From NCBI RefSeq assembly GCF_000208745.1, contig NC_030851.1, positions 10,661,250 through 10,725,249 on the forward strand: 64,000 bases of DNA. Reading direction: 5' to 3'. How positions within the stretch are numbered: the stretch's first letter is position 1; each line of letters begins with the position of its first letter. Positions 35,871-47,230 of the stretch are shown piece by piece. Below the pieces are notes generated by a model that saw nothing but the letters and a program-made list of their open reading frames with translations, made no database searches and was not told where the DNA came from. The position numbers were made by a program, and so were the translations under genes. The stretch is from Theobroma cacao. Its lineage: Eukaryota > Streptophyta > Magnoliopsida > Malvales > Malvaceae.

Positions 35871-38790
35871 TGAAGCTGGTTTATGAACATCTTTTGTGGC
35901 ACAGAGGAGTCAAAAGTGAGAAGAGTCAGCCCCCTTTGCTTGTGCTAAAGGCCAAGCCTTAACAGCTACTAAGACAACTTGCCTTACCCCTGATCTTAAT
36001 TTGTGGTTTTGATGCCCCATTCACATACCCGAAATTGATTGAAAGTTTGATGCATATGTATCTGAATTATCTTCCTGGCTTTGGCATCAAATGATATACT
36101 TAAATCACATGAATTATTCATCCACACTTGCAAGAGAGTATTGAAACTAAAATTAAAAGTGAATCCATTTCCGCTTCCAACTTAAAATTTGGATAGTTGG
36201 TTATCCAGAGCTAATTTTGGGAATTGGCAAACTGAAGAATCCGTGATTTCCCAATACAGCCAACTGTAATATAAGGAACCTGCAATTCACATTACAAGGC
36301 TACAGCTACACCAAGGTAGAGAAAGGAGCAAAAACTAGTACAAGAGTTTGGTGCAAGTGCAACTCAGGGTCACCACTGACAAGCTAGCATCTCGAGGATT
36401 GGCTAAGCTTATTGAAATCGTCCAAATTAACATGATAGCTAAGAAGATTAAGTAATAAGTAGGTGATTCCACTCCAAGAAGAATGGATAGTTTTTGAAAC
36501 CATAATTTTTCATTAGAAGTCTTTAAAGTTCAAAAATTTGAGGAAAATGTCTGATGTTTACAGGGTTTCCCTTTACAACATCACATAATTCTTTGTCCCG
36601 AAAATATGCTGCTAGCATACAACTCAAGATGTAGTGATGGAGAACTTCATTCTGCAATGAATAAGACTAAGATGCTAATACCATCGACGTACAGTCGTCC
36701 ACCCCCAAGCCCCAATGCCCCACCCACCTAAAAAGGGAAAAAAACCAAAGAAAGATGGTTTTCTACAACTCAGATGTGAAGAGTGGAAGGATACCCAACA
36801 GTTGTCATGGAAAGAAACAAAGAAACAAGAGATTAGGTGTGATGACGCATGATTGGCTGAAAAACAAAAAGACAAAAGTTAAGCACGAGATAGAAACGTT
36901 TGTCACATGTTGCATATATTTATGCTTAATTACGGTATGGATATATATGGGGAAAAAGCATTTAAAAATGATATTCACACCCTACTCAACTTGTACCTCC
37001 TAATTCCTAAACGACAAATTGGTGAACATGATTGTGATTCGATTCCCTTTAGCCTTATCTGATGAAGCCAGTCTGGAAGGGTCCATGTGATGTGCCCTGC
37101 CAAATTAACAATTTAAATCTTTATTGATATTGAAAATCAGACTCGGGATTCCATCATTAGCTGTACTAAGAGACATATTTCGGATTAATTAGATGCAAAA
37201 TGTGATTTCTCCCAAAACAAATTCATAAAAACAAAGAAGGTTATTGCGAGACAAAATAATGCAATTAATCTGATGCTAAAGCGACCTCAAAGTTATTTGT
37301 CGAAGAGCAATGCAGAGTTAATTTAAATACATGAATCCAATCAAGTCTAGAAAAAGTGTAAATGTTGTATCTAAGCTACTAGTGTTATGGGTATGTTTTT
37401 TAATTCAAAAGACATGTCTAAATATATTAATGTAAGTCAACCTCAATCTTTGTATTTTCAATGAGATCCCATATTAGTGAAAATTCAAATCTAACTCTAA
37501 TATCAATTGTCACGTGTTTATATTTTCAAATCCCAAAAACATACTTGATAAATGATGAAAAATTTATATTTATATATACAAAATCTATCTCATCTCTTAC
37601 TAGTTTCAAGCATGCCACACTTTTCATTTTCCATCCATAAGATAAAAGTAAATAATACTCCTATTTTATAAGCTTTTAACTTGTTGTCTGTATTCGTTGC
37701 CCTTTTTTTTTACTTTTAGATAATTAATATTTTTATTTTTTATATTATATATATTTTTTATTAAAAATTAATAAAAATTTTACTGATTTTATCTAATTTT
37801 GTTTATTCATTTTTATTTTTTAATGTTTCAAAATTATGTTTTCTCTCTTTTTTGTTTTTAAAGACATAGTAATAGGCTAATACACTTACTTTTTTTTAAT
37901 ATTTTAAAATTATTTTCATGATTTTTTTTATATTGAGAAAAGAGATACTCGAATCTTACTTTTTAATGAATCAAATACTCGAATGTGTATTTTTTTTTTA
38001 CTTTTAGTCATTAGAAGTTATGGAACATCAATTTTATAAGAAAAAATTAAAATTTTAATATAAAATACTTTAAAGAAAATTTCTTCTCTTAAACTCTTTA
38101 AAATAATTAGATAATGACAATAAAATTGAGACAAAGACAGTATATTTTAAATATAAATCATAATGGTAACTTTTATTTTAATCATGTCAAAGTCAAATGC
38201 AAAAAACTATTTAGAAATTTTGTTGATAAGGTGACAAGTCTCCGTTGAAGAAGATAACAAATTTCTGATTTCATATAACAAAAAGCATATTATATATTAG
38301 CATATGATGGTTAATTAATCATCACAAATATATGCTAAAATATTTACAATCGGAATCAAACAATCAGTACTCTTGAATGAGAGTAGTTGAGTACCAAAAG
38401 CATCAGTCCTTTTCAAAATTTACGAGTATGCATCAATTATATTAAAACATTTAAAGGAGTATTTAGCCTCTACTCCCATTTTGCACATGTACAGGGATTG
38501 AAATTATTGTTTACGCGGCGAGTCCCCACTTGCAATTAATTCATTGCCTGTGCGGTTCTTGTCTTCTGGAGCAGGAACGAACGTGGCAGGAGTGGAAGGA
38601 ACAATATCTTTTTTTTAAAAAAAAAATAAGCCTTGTGCTTCCTTAAATATATTTTATGTAACTTCACTTATGACCACTAGTTCGAAGACAGATATTTAGA
38701 TCATTACCCTTTAAATAGCGTGATCTAAAAGATGCTCTTAACTTCACTCTCACCCAGGCCTCATCTCAGTGAACTTGATCTCTCTATACA
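35871..38790. other. Intergenic region between the epoxide hydrolase paralogues
   Basis: About 2.9 kb without a recognised gene. It contains the trailer of copy 1 and AT-rich DNA around 37.4-38.4 kb. The last 100-200 bp (for example the CT-rich 38740-38790) should hold the promoter and leader of copy 2. ORFs at 36675-37003 show no family. Confidence 0.4.
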
Positions 38791-40297
38791 ATGGAAAAGA
38801 TTCAGCACAGCCATGTTCAAGCGAAAGGACTTAAGCTTCATGTGGCCGAGATTGGAACTGGTTAGAAATTTATATATGCAAGTCTGGTCCTGATACGCTG
38901 GAGAATTTTCTGTTGAAGTCATTTCATTTGCTTATCATATCGTACATCATGCTTTACTAATTAATAGCTGTCTAACAACGGTGGGGTTAAATTCTGTGCA
39001 GGTCCTAAGGTGGTGGTATTCTTGCATGGATTCCCAGAAATTTGGTATTCATGGAGGCACCAGATGATCGCCGTGGCTAATGCTGGCTACCGAGCAATTT
39101 CTGTTGATTTTAGAGGTTATGGACTCTCAGAGCATCCATCAGAGCCAGAGAAGGCAACCTTCAATGACTTTGTTGACGATGTTGTTGCCCTTCTTGATTC
39201 TTTGGGCATTACTAAGGTCGCGTTTCATTTTACTGACTTTGATATGTGAATTTAATTACTTCCAGACACTTCATTAATTGAATCCATGTTAATTTTAATT
39301 GTTGAAACCACCAGGCTCATTTTGTTGCAAAGGATTTCGGAGCCTTCGTAGCAGCCATGCTGGCTATACTCTACCCTGATAGGGTGTCCAGCATTGTCTT
39401 ACTGGGCGTTCCTTTCCTACTACCAGGTCTCTCTCCTCTTCAGAGTCAACTTCCTCTCATTCCACCAGGCTTTTACATGTTAAGGTGGATGGTGAGTTTC
39501 ATCTGCCATCATATGTCTCGTTGATGCGTTCTCCATGGATTGCTAAGCTTGTTTCCACATGATGTCTTAGCAAGTGCCCTGTAAATTCCCAGATTCCAGG
39601 AAAAGCTGAAGCAGATTTTGGCCGCTTTGACGCGAAGACTGTGATACGAAAGGTTTATAGTATGTTCTCTGGAATTCTACCCCCAGTTGCTGCTGATAAT
39701 CAGGAGATTATGGACTTGGTTGACTCCTCTGCTCCTCTACCACCATGGTTCAGTGAGGAGGATCTCGCAGAGTATGGATCTTTATACGAGAAATGCGGCT
39801 TCCGTACTGCATTGCAAGTTCCATACAGGTAAACAGAAAAGTGTTTCCCAAGTCAACCTTCAACATTGAAGAAAAATGAATAATTTTCTGGCACCGAGAA
39901 GAGCTGTTAATAATATTTCTTTCACATGGGTGCTTATTATGTTCCAATCAGACCCCCAAAGACTCGCTTCGAGATCCATGAGAACTACAGTCAAATTCAC
40001 TATGTTATGGCTGACGTAATTTTATTCGAATATTCTATTACGTGCAGGACTATGATGGTTCCTTGTGGTCTGGATGATCGGAAAATCACAGCTCCAGGAC
40101 TTGTAATCATGGGAGAGAAAGACTATATCATGAAATTCCCAGGGTTGGAAGACTACATTAGGAGTGGCAAAATTAAGGAGTCTGTGCCCAATTTGGATGT
40201 CACATTTATGTCAGAAGGAAACCATTTCGTTCAAGAACAAGCTCCTGAGGAGGTGAATCAACTCATCATTTCCTTCCTCAACAAACACTGCGATTAA
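38791..40297 (+). CDS. Epoxide hydrolase-like alpha/beta hydrolase (intact copy)
   Basis: Soluble epoxide hydrolase family, expected to open epoxides to vicinal diols; plant members act on fatty-acid epoxides in cutin and defence pathways. Exons 38791-38860, 39002-39216, 39315-39491, 39593-39828 and 40048-40297 join to 315 residues with GT-AG introns. Visible motifs are HGFPEIWYSWRHQM (HGxP oxyanion loop), AKDFGA where most family members have HDWGA (the aspartate nucleophile is kept), a lid tyrosine in QVPYR, MGEKD (acid) and EGNHFVQEQ (base). A tandem copy with the same intron positions lies 2.9 kb upstream. The Lys/Phe neighbours of the nucleophile mark a distinct plant subgroup. The substrate is unknown. 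Confidence 0.92.
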
Positions 40298-42125
40298 AGG
40301 AGCTGGAGCTAGTACGTAGGTAGAAATTCAGTTGCTACTTTTATCACCCTTATTTGCTGCAGATGGCTATGGCAGGTCCTTGTACAGGAATCCTGCGTTT
40401 GCACTGTGAATAAAGGAGCTCATCTCCTACAAGAATAATGACCTCAGTAAGGTCGACGTTGAATGTATTAGAACAATATCTGCATTTCAGTTTAATTAAA
40501 TGTGTTATTCACCATTGTTGAGTCATACCGGTACCTAAATTACTCTCTTGCACCAGCATTTCTAGTTGAAAGGCAAGGCAAAAGGAATTTAAGTCCACAG
40601 GAAGTAGATACATTCGACCATCCAGTTAGGATGGAAAAATAATGAACATAAACCTATAACTCCAAACAAAAAAAAAAAAGGTGAATCTGAAGCTCAATCG
40701 GAATTCTATAATAACCAAATTATGGGAAAGATCACAATGAATCAAACCAGCCGAAATACAATGGAAAGCAATCCCCCCAAACTGAGGAATTAATATTTAA
40801 TTGTACAACGAAACTGGAAATTTTATAGAGGCCGGGTGTCAAACATGTTGCGGTGACAGATATTTAATAATTTGACAGTATGGGGCCTTGTTCTTCAATG
40901 GTAGGGATGTCATGGTCTTCACCTTGGATTATATCGTCCTTTTGGCAATCTGGAGGTAGTTGTGCCTCGGCAATCGAGACACACAAGCAGTGGATGATAG
41001 TTTGTGGCGTGGCCAGATTCACTTTGGAGAGAGTGATGTCACATGACATTATTTATTTTTTAAAATATTTTAATTTTTATTCTATTTATCTAAAATTTAG
41101 AATAATTAATATATTGATGAACTCATTTTTTTTTGTAATTTTATAATGATAGAGGTCAAAGATTTCAAATAAAAGTGATTTATCAAATAATAATTTACAT
41201 ATTAATACTTAAAAATTACAAAAAAAGATGAAAAAATTTTCTTTTATAATTTAAGATTTTAATAAAAAAAGTCAAAACTTAAACTATTCTTTTTATCTAA
41301 AAATTCAAGTCTTTCATCTTCTCGATTTTTAAAGTAATTTTTAAATCAAATTAAGTTTTTAAATACTTCATATCTAAATATTTTTTGATTAATTAGATAA
41401 TTTGAGTTCATAATTATAATCTAGCTAATAAAAAATAGTATTGCATGTCAAATAATATATTAAAATTATGAGTTTTTTTTATTTTATAGATATATTATTT
41501 GATTTTTGTATTTAAAATGCTTATATTTAGTTTTGATATCAATGAATAGAAAATTGTCATATTATTAGTGACTAAACCTGATAATTTGTTATATAAAATC
41601 ATATTTTATTTAATTCTAACATTTTAGTTTATGCTAATGAGTAATAATTTTTAACAAGTTTTATAATTTTAGATAAATAAGCCATGAAAAGATATTTCAA
41701 AAGAAAAGAAATTGTCTTACAAAACTCAAATCCTAAGTAACAACAACAAAATTCTACTAATGATGGAATTCAACAATATTTTTTATGCAAAGTCATGTTG
41801 AATTTGATCTAAGTACTCTCCCAATAGATCTTAGATAAAAAAAAAAAATTAAGTATCATCCCATAACACCACTTAGAAAAATTTCTGAGTTCGGCCCTGG
41901 TTTGTGGTGCTATGTTTTGGTCTTTGTGGTTGGCTCATAAAGAGTTGGTTTTTAACAGCAAAGTATGTGATGGGTTCGAAATAATTTTTTCTTATTAGAA
42001 TGTGATTTATGCTCTAGGTGCGTGCATGTGAGGGAATTAATGCAATTAATGATATCGGCTGGTGATTCGAACCCTGAAACACATCTATTAGACGATCCTC
42101 CCTCCACTCACGAATAGGGGTCTCT
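40298..42125. other. Intergenic region downstream of the epoxide hydrolases
   Basis: Contains the trailer of the intact hydrolase (AATAAA near 40409) and AT-rich DNA. A minus-strand ORF at 40864-41049 has no recognised family. Nothing else is supported. Confidence 0.4.
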
Positions 42126-42405
42126 TGGATACTTCCATCTCAAGGTGAGTTTAAATTCAATGTTAATGACTCAGCAAAGGGTAAACTGGGCTAGCAGGAT
42201 GCGATGGAATCTTACGCAACTTTGATGGTTATGTGGTGGGTGTTTTCGTTAGCACACTTGGCATCCAAGACTCCAACTTTGCAAAGCTTATGGCCATTCT
42301 TCAAGCACTGCGTGTTTTCTCCCTGCTCCTCCTTTGCAAGTTCTCACTTAATTATTGAATTTGACTCCAAGAATGCTTTATCGTGGGTGACCAACATTGT
42401 TACGA
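42126..42405 (+). pseudogene. RNase H-like domain remnant (LINE-type reverse-transcriptase polyprotein)
   Basis: Three short frames in succession resemble the plant RVT_3 / RNase H domain found at the C-terminus of many non-LTR elements. The first reads W-I-L-P-S-Q-G-E-F-K-F-N-V from 42126. After a frameshift near 42190 comes a G-I-L-R-N-F-D-G-type stretch and LMAILQALRVF. After another break near 42345 comes LIIEFDSKNALSWV. Each piece matches the expected order, including the carboxylates, so this is a decayed insertion with at least two frameshifts. No matching RT domain is seen upstream. Confidence 0.65.
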
Positions 42406-42910
42406 GACCTTAGGACATGTGGCATTTATTTAATGTGGGCCATTCAAAAACAAGGCGTGTACGTTGATTTCTAAATTTGTTCCTGAATCTAGACAACTCA
42501 AATACTTCATATACTACTTATTGCACTATAACAACTATTACAATCCTCGGTAGAATACAACGAAAAAGATAAAAAAAAAACTGCCACTAAATTTCCTAGA
42601 TTGAGATAATTATTTTTTTGAAACTACAGCACATTATTATTTTTTTTTTTGAAAGTTTAAGTACAGAACATTTTCATCGGTTCATAATCACTTGCAACTA
42701 TTTTTCATTATAATTCTAAAATTATTTAATCCCTAACCATTCATCATGATAACTATACAAAAAGCCCAAATGTTCCCGAACTCATACATGCTTGAGATTT
42801 CATAATTGCATACGATTCATTGTAGGTGATATGAACTCGTCTTCGTACACATATCTATTCAAGGTAAGTGGTGCTACCACATGCAACACTTATTTAAATC
42901 AGTCTACAAC
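42406..42910. other. Downstream flank of GCL2
   Basis: Presumably the 3' UTR and flank of the minus-strand LanC-like gene. AT-rich, no other gene seen. Confidence 0.4.
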
Positions 42911-44699
42911 TTAAAACTCATATGCAGGGAATCTGGCCCCCAAGGGCTCAATCATGTCTAGGAAAAGATACGCCATACCCCCTATCCCTTCAAACAGGGA
43001 ATAGGGCCTATCGCCTCCATGCATCTCTCCCTTGGATATAAGCTTGTGAGCCCGATCAAGCAGCAAGCAAGCAAATGCTTTAGCCCTGTATAAGAACTCC
43101 ACATTGCCTGTTTTTCGGTAGAGTGAGAGGAAAACATAAGCATTCCCACTAATGCCATGGCAAATTCCAACTCGCTTCAGCAACCCGCGGTTGAAAACCA
43201 CCTCTGCTGCATCCACAGCTGCTTCCAGAAATTCATCATCTCCAAAAACCTAAAGAACACAGAAATTCTTGGCAAAGCAGTAGCAAAAGGGTGCTCCTAA
43301 CCAATTCTAATTTTTTTCGTAGTCCACAAATCGTTGCTTGCTGCAAATTTTAATTCTTTTGCTGAGAATCTAGTGATTTCCATGAACAGGACCTCTAAAG
43401 AATAACACAATATTTGACTACATTTAAATATAGTTTCAATAGAGGGCTTCAAATAGTTTCACTGAACTAGATAAATTAAATCTTACCTCAGCAGCCTTAA
43501 CCAGAGTGAGGGCGATCCCTGGAGCTCCATGACACCAATGCACAAGAACATCCCTCTTTCTATCTTGTTCACTTGCAGGGTAGTTCCCACTCGGGAATCG
43601 GTTCCTAATCATGTATTTAAGAGTGCCCTTTACATCCATAATCTCATCTGGTTCCAACTCCATGTCCATTAAAACATGCATAATACCTGCCAATCCATGT
43701 GCAGCACCCCAATACTTTTCTCCATAGAATTCAAACATCAAAGGGCTTCCTCCTCCTTTCTTCGCTAACTGCCTTCCATTCTTGATGACCTCATCAACAA
43801 CTGCACGCTAAACAATAAAAACCCAAAGAGATTCAATTCTGATTCACCCTCCTTTAGAGATAATAATCTATTAACATATATACTTACAGTGGTTGTAGAA
43901 GGAATAGTCCCTTCACCTAGATGCTTGTTCAAGAACACACAAGCCCATAAAAACCCAGCTCTTCCATACAGTAACTCATCAGGGAGATTACTTGAGAGCT
44001 TAATCTGTTCCATCAATCATATAAGTAAAAATTAACATGTAGAAATGCTACCAAAATATTGAAAAATTATCAGAAAAATACCTCTTTGAACTGGCTTAAG
44101 TAGTAATCAAGTAACTCTTGATTTCCAGCATGCTTTGCAGCTACAGCACCAAGAGCACAAACACCCGCTCGACCACACAAAAAGGTTACATCTCTGTTTT
44201 TAAGTTATATCAATAAACTGAATTTAACCCAATTAAGTATCGAGCAAAGGTAGATTGGTGTACCGAGAAGAAAAGGAAGCGGAGTTGCAAGCATCAACGA
44301 TGGCTAAGCAGAGGGAGAGATCGTTGGTGTTGTTGGCAAGTTGATAGGATTTGAAGAGTAAGAAAGCGGTGCCCAGAGTGCCACAATAAAGGGTAAAGTC
44401 TGACACTTTCTGCCCTGTCAACCCCCATGTGTCCAGCGTTACCTGCGTCAATAAGACAAACATTTGGTGAGGTTTTCAAGTTAATGAACAAGGCACCGAA
44501 AAGCTAGAAGAAAGAAAGAAATGGAAAAGAGGGAGGCAACGGTTTCTTTGAGGTCCAAAGCGGCGCGTTTGAAATGTTGAGAGAGAGAAGAGTAGGGCAT
44601 GGATAGGAGTTTCATCAGAGTATCTCCGACTTCTTCTTTTTGTTCCGTTGTTTCGGATACGAAGTCTGGCAGCACATTCGGAAAGAAACGATCCGCCAT
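42911..44699 (-). CDS. GCL2: LanC-like protein (GCL2 type)
   Basis: Member of the eukaryotic LanC-like (LANCL/GCR2) family, related to bacterial lantibiotic cyclases; animal members bind zinc and glutathione. Six exons on the minus strand (44699-44541, 44442-44264, 44193-44082, 44004-43888, 43807-43487, 43249-42911) join to 408 residues, normal for plant GCLs. Repeated GxxG-type barrel segments include CGTLGTAFLL, CGRAGVCALG, YGRAGFLWAC, GAAHGLAG, WCHGAPGIAL and ICHGISGNAY. The zinc ligands are predicted as Cys281, Cys326 and His327. The start is the ATG at 44699 (MADRFFPNVL); an upstream in-frame ORF extension is not family-like. The first intron donor is GTTGCC, weaker than usual. Neighbouring genes support the At2g20770-type assignment. 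Confidence 0.93.
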
Positions 44700-45014
44700 T
44701 GTTATTCCTGTTCTTCTCGCAGCATCGAAATGCTCAGATAAGGAGGGGAGAGAGAAAGAGAGAGAGATGGAAGTTTGAAGTGGTTGACTTGTGAGTTTTA
44801 AGAAACTGGCTTGTATTGCGAGAAGCAAAGATCTGCCTCCACGTTGCTAAGGTTTCGGTCAGGCTGGGGGCTCTCATCTGTCATTCAGAAAAAAGATCGG
44901 TTCAGAAAATTAAAGATAATAAAAGTCCATCTGTTAGTTTAGAAAAAAGATTGGTTCAGAAAATTAAAGATAAAGGCTTAAAAAGAATATGGCTAAATAT
45001 CCAAATATATCCTC
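44700..45014. other. GCL2 upstream region with a short direct repeat
   Basis: Leader and promoter region of GCL2. The phrase 'agaaaaaagat.ggttcagaaaattaaagataa' occurs at about 44886 and again at 44942, a duplication about 57 bp apart. No TATA box stands out. Confidence 0.45.
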
Positions 45015-46188
45015 TTATTATATCAAGAAATTCAATTTAACCTATATCATTTTATTATATTCAAATAAGTCTCTAAATTTTTATTTTAAATTAAATAAAT
45101 CTCTCTTTCTAATCGTTGACTGACTTCTGTTATTCAATTGTACAATCAACAATTTTTTATGTTACGTCATTTATCACGTGTTATGTTGATGTGTCATCTT
45201 AATTATATTAATGTCACGTAAGTATGTAACGTGGCATAAAAAATTTGTCGATTAAGAATTGAGTTTTTTCCTTTTAATTACCCATCTAAATATCCAATAA
45301 TTATTGATTAGGAATTTAAAACAAAAAATTAAAAAAAAACCTAATTGTTTCACATTGATTATCATTGTTTCTTAGCTAATTATTATTTTCTTAATTGAAA
45401 CCATCTTTTCTAAAAAAATTAATCTAACTTTTTCAATTTGATTGAAGTTATTGTTCTTCTACTAAAAGTTAGTGTAAAAAATCCAAAAATACCCAAAATA
45501 ATTTTGGTAAAAGGATACTTACAAGAGTTGGGAGGCACAGGTTTTACACTTGAGATTCATCTCATAATTAGTGTTTTCTTTGCTTCCCATATTTTGCAAA
45601 TCTTTGATTACCCCCCTTTCTCTATAAAAGTTTTCCATTTTCTTATTGTCACCCAAAAATCTTTTTTAAAAATCCCAAACACAACAATTTTATATTAGCT
45701 ATCATTTTCTTAAAATCGTTTCTGAGTATTTTTGGATTTTTTTATATCAACTTTCATAAAAACAACAATGGGTTTAATTGGAAAAGTTGGATTAAGTTTT
45801 TTTTTTGTTAGAAATGATAACTTCAATTAAGAAGATGGTAATCAATTAAGAAATAATTATAATCAGTTTAAAGCAATTAATTTTTTTTTAATTTTTTGTT
45901 TCAAATCTCTAATTAATAATTTTGGAACATTTGAATGGGTTTAAAGGAAAAGCCCAATTCTTAGTCAATAATTTTTTTATATCACATTATTTGTCATGTA
46001 ACATTGACATTATTAAGATAACACGTCAACATGTTACGTGATAGATGATATAGTATAAAAAATTGTTGACTATGCCACTGAGTCAACAGTTAGAACAAAA
46101 AGTTTATTTGATTCAAAATAAAAATTTAAGGACTTATTTGAACACAATAAAAAAATATGAGCTAAATTGACTTTTTTGATATAATTTT
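45015..46188. repeat. Large imperfect inverted repeat (foldback-like element)
   Basis: Left arm about 45015-45492 and right arm about 45725-46188, with a central spacer of about 230 bp. Matching blocks (left, then right read in reverse complement): 'ttcaaataagtctctaaatttttatttt' / 'ttcaaataagtccttaaatttttatttt'; 'tcaacaattttttat' / 'tcaacaattttttat'; 'catttatcacgtgttatgttga' / 'catctatcacgtaacatgttga'; 'aacaaaaaattaaaaaaaaa' / the same; 'aaatccaaaaatac' / the same. No transposase ORF is present. It is either a foldback/MITE-type element or a head-to-head duplication. Confidence 0.8.
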
Positions 46189-46438
46189 GTTAGTTAACAC
46201 TTAAAAAAAAGAGCTTATTTGACTCAAAATAAAAGTTTTGAAACTTATAAATTGTTAACTATACCATTGAATCAACAGTTAAAAAGAAAAGCTTATTTGA
46301 TCCAAAATAAGAATTTAAAGATTTATTTGAACATCATAAAAAAGATATGAGTTAAATTGACTTTCTTGATATAATTTTGTTAATCAATACTTAAAAAAAG
46401 AGGCTTATTTAACTCAAAATAAGAGTTTAAAAACTTAT
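46061..46438. repeat. 189-bp tandem duplication of the outer right arm
   Basis: 'aattgtt.actat.cca.tga.tcaacagtta' starts at 46061 and 46250, and the two 189-bp copies run through 'gatataattttgtta' and 'aactcaaaataa'. The first copy overlaps the outer right arm of the large inverted repeat. Confidence 0.75.
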
Positions 46439-46509
46439 TTGAATGCAAAAAAAAAGATAAAGAGTTAAAAATTAAAGATAAAAAGGTCCATCTAAAAATT
46501 AAAAAGCCG

Positions 46510-46514
46510 AAAAA
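46510..46514 (-). terminator. RNA polymerase III T-run
   Basis: On the minus strand TTTTT follows about ten bases after the tRNA 3' end, the usual Pol III stop. Confidence 0.7.
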
Positions 46515-46523
46515 TGAATTAAA

Positions 46524-46548
46524 TGCGGTGAGCGTGGATCGAACACGC

Positions 46549-46591
<43 letters not shown>

Positions 46592-46596
46592 CCCGC
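46524..46596 (-). tRNA. tRNA-Phe (GAA)
   Basis: A 73-nt cloverleaf is read on the minus strand: acceptor GCGGGGA pairing with TCACCGC plus discriminator A, D arm GCTC...GAGC, anticodon stem TCAGA/TCTGA with loop CTGAAGA (anticodon GAA), and T arm GCGTG TTCGATC CACGC. Internal Pol III boxes A (TAGCTCAGTTGG) and B (GTTCGATCC) are intact. No intron. It decodes UUC/UUU in the cytosol. Confidence 0.97.
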
Positions 46597-47230
46597 ATAT
46601 GCTTTAAGTGTGATTTTTAAAATTACATATTCATATAGTCTTTTCATTTTTTTCCCATATTTGCTGCAACTATTTTCCTGTCTAGGATTCTCAAGAATTG
46701 AAAGAAGAGAGGTAGAGCATTGTCTCAGACCGAATCTAAATTTCAAAAATGAATTAAACAAATATAAAGAATTAGTAATATCATAAATCCTTTTTTTCTT
46801 CAAAAATTCTACTTTCAAGGTAGTTATATTTTGTTTCTAAGCTGATGAGAACAATACATATGGTAGTTGGTTAGAGTGATTAGTACAGGATTAGAATTTA
46901 GAGCAATAGCCATTACTAATACATTACATTTTGGAAAGTGTGTATAATCCTAAGTCCTAACTCCCAACTAGCTTCTTATGTTATTGAGGTAGAACTCAAC
47001 ACGTTTGATTCGAGTTGCTATCAAGTTAAGGTTGCCATCCTACCAAACATATTAACCATTCTAATGACTAGTACCTGATATCCACCCCTAACCCAACGAA
47101 CTCCCTCTTCCCTCTCTCGATCCGAACCCAACGATCTATCCCGAGCAAAAATAGCTCATACCTGATACCCCCACACTCCCACAGAAACCCACCAACATAA
47201 CCGAAGCTCCCTCTATCTCTCCCATTCAAC
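46597..47230. promoter_or_regulatory. Clathrin light chain upstream region
   Basis: Promoter and leader of the gene starting at 47231. The last 150 bp are C/T-rich (for example CTCCCTCTTCCCTCTCTCG near 47100-47120), typical of a housekeeping plant 5' UTR. No discrete TATA box is identified. Confidence 0.45.

Noticed and set aside
40864..41049. 61-codon minus-strand ORF
   Set aside because: No start context, family or splice partner; probably random.
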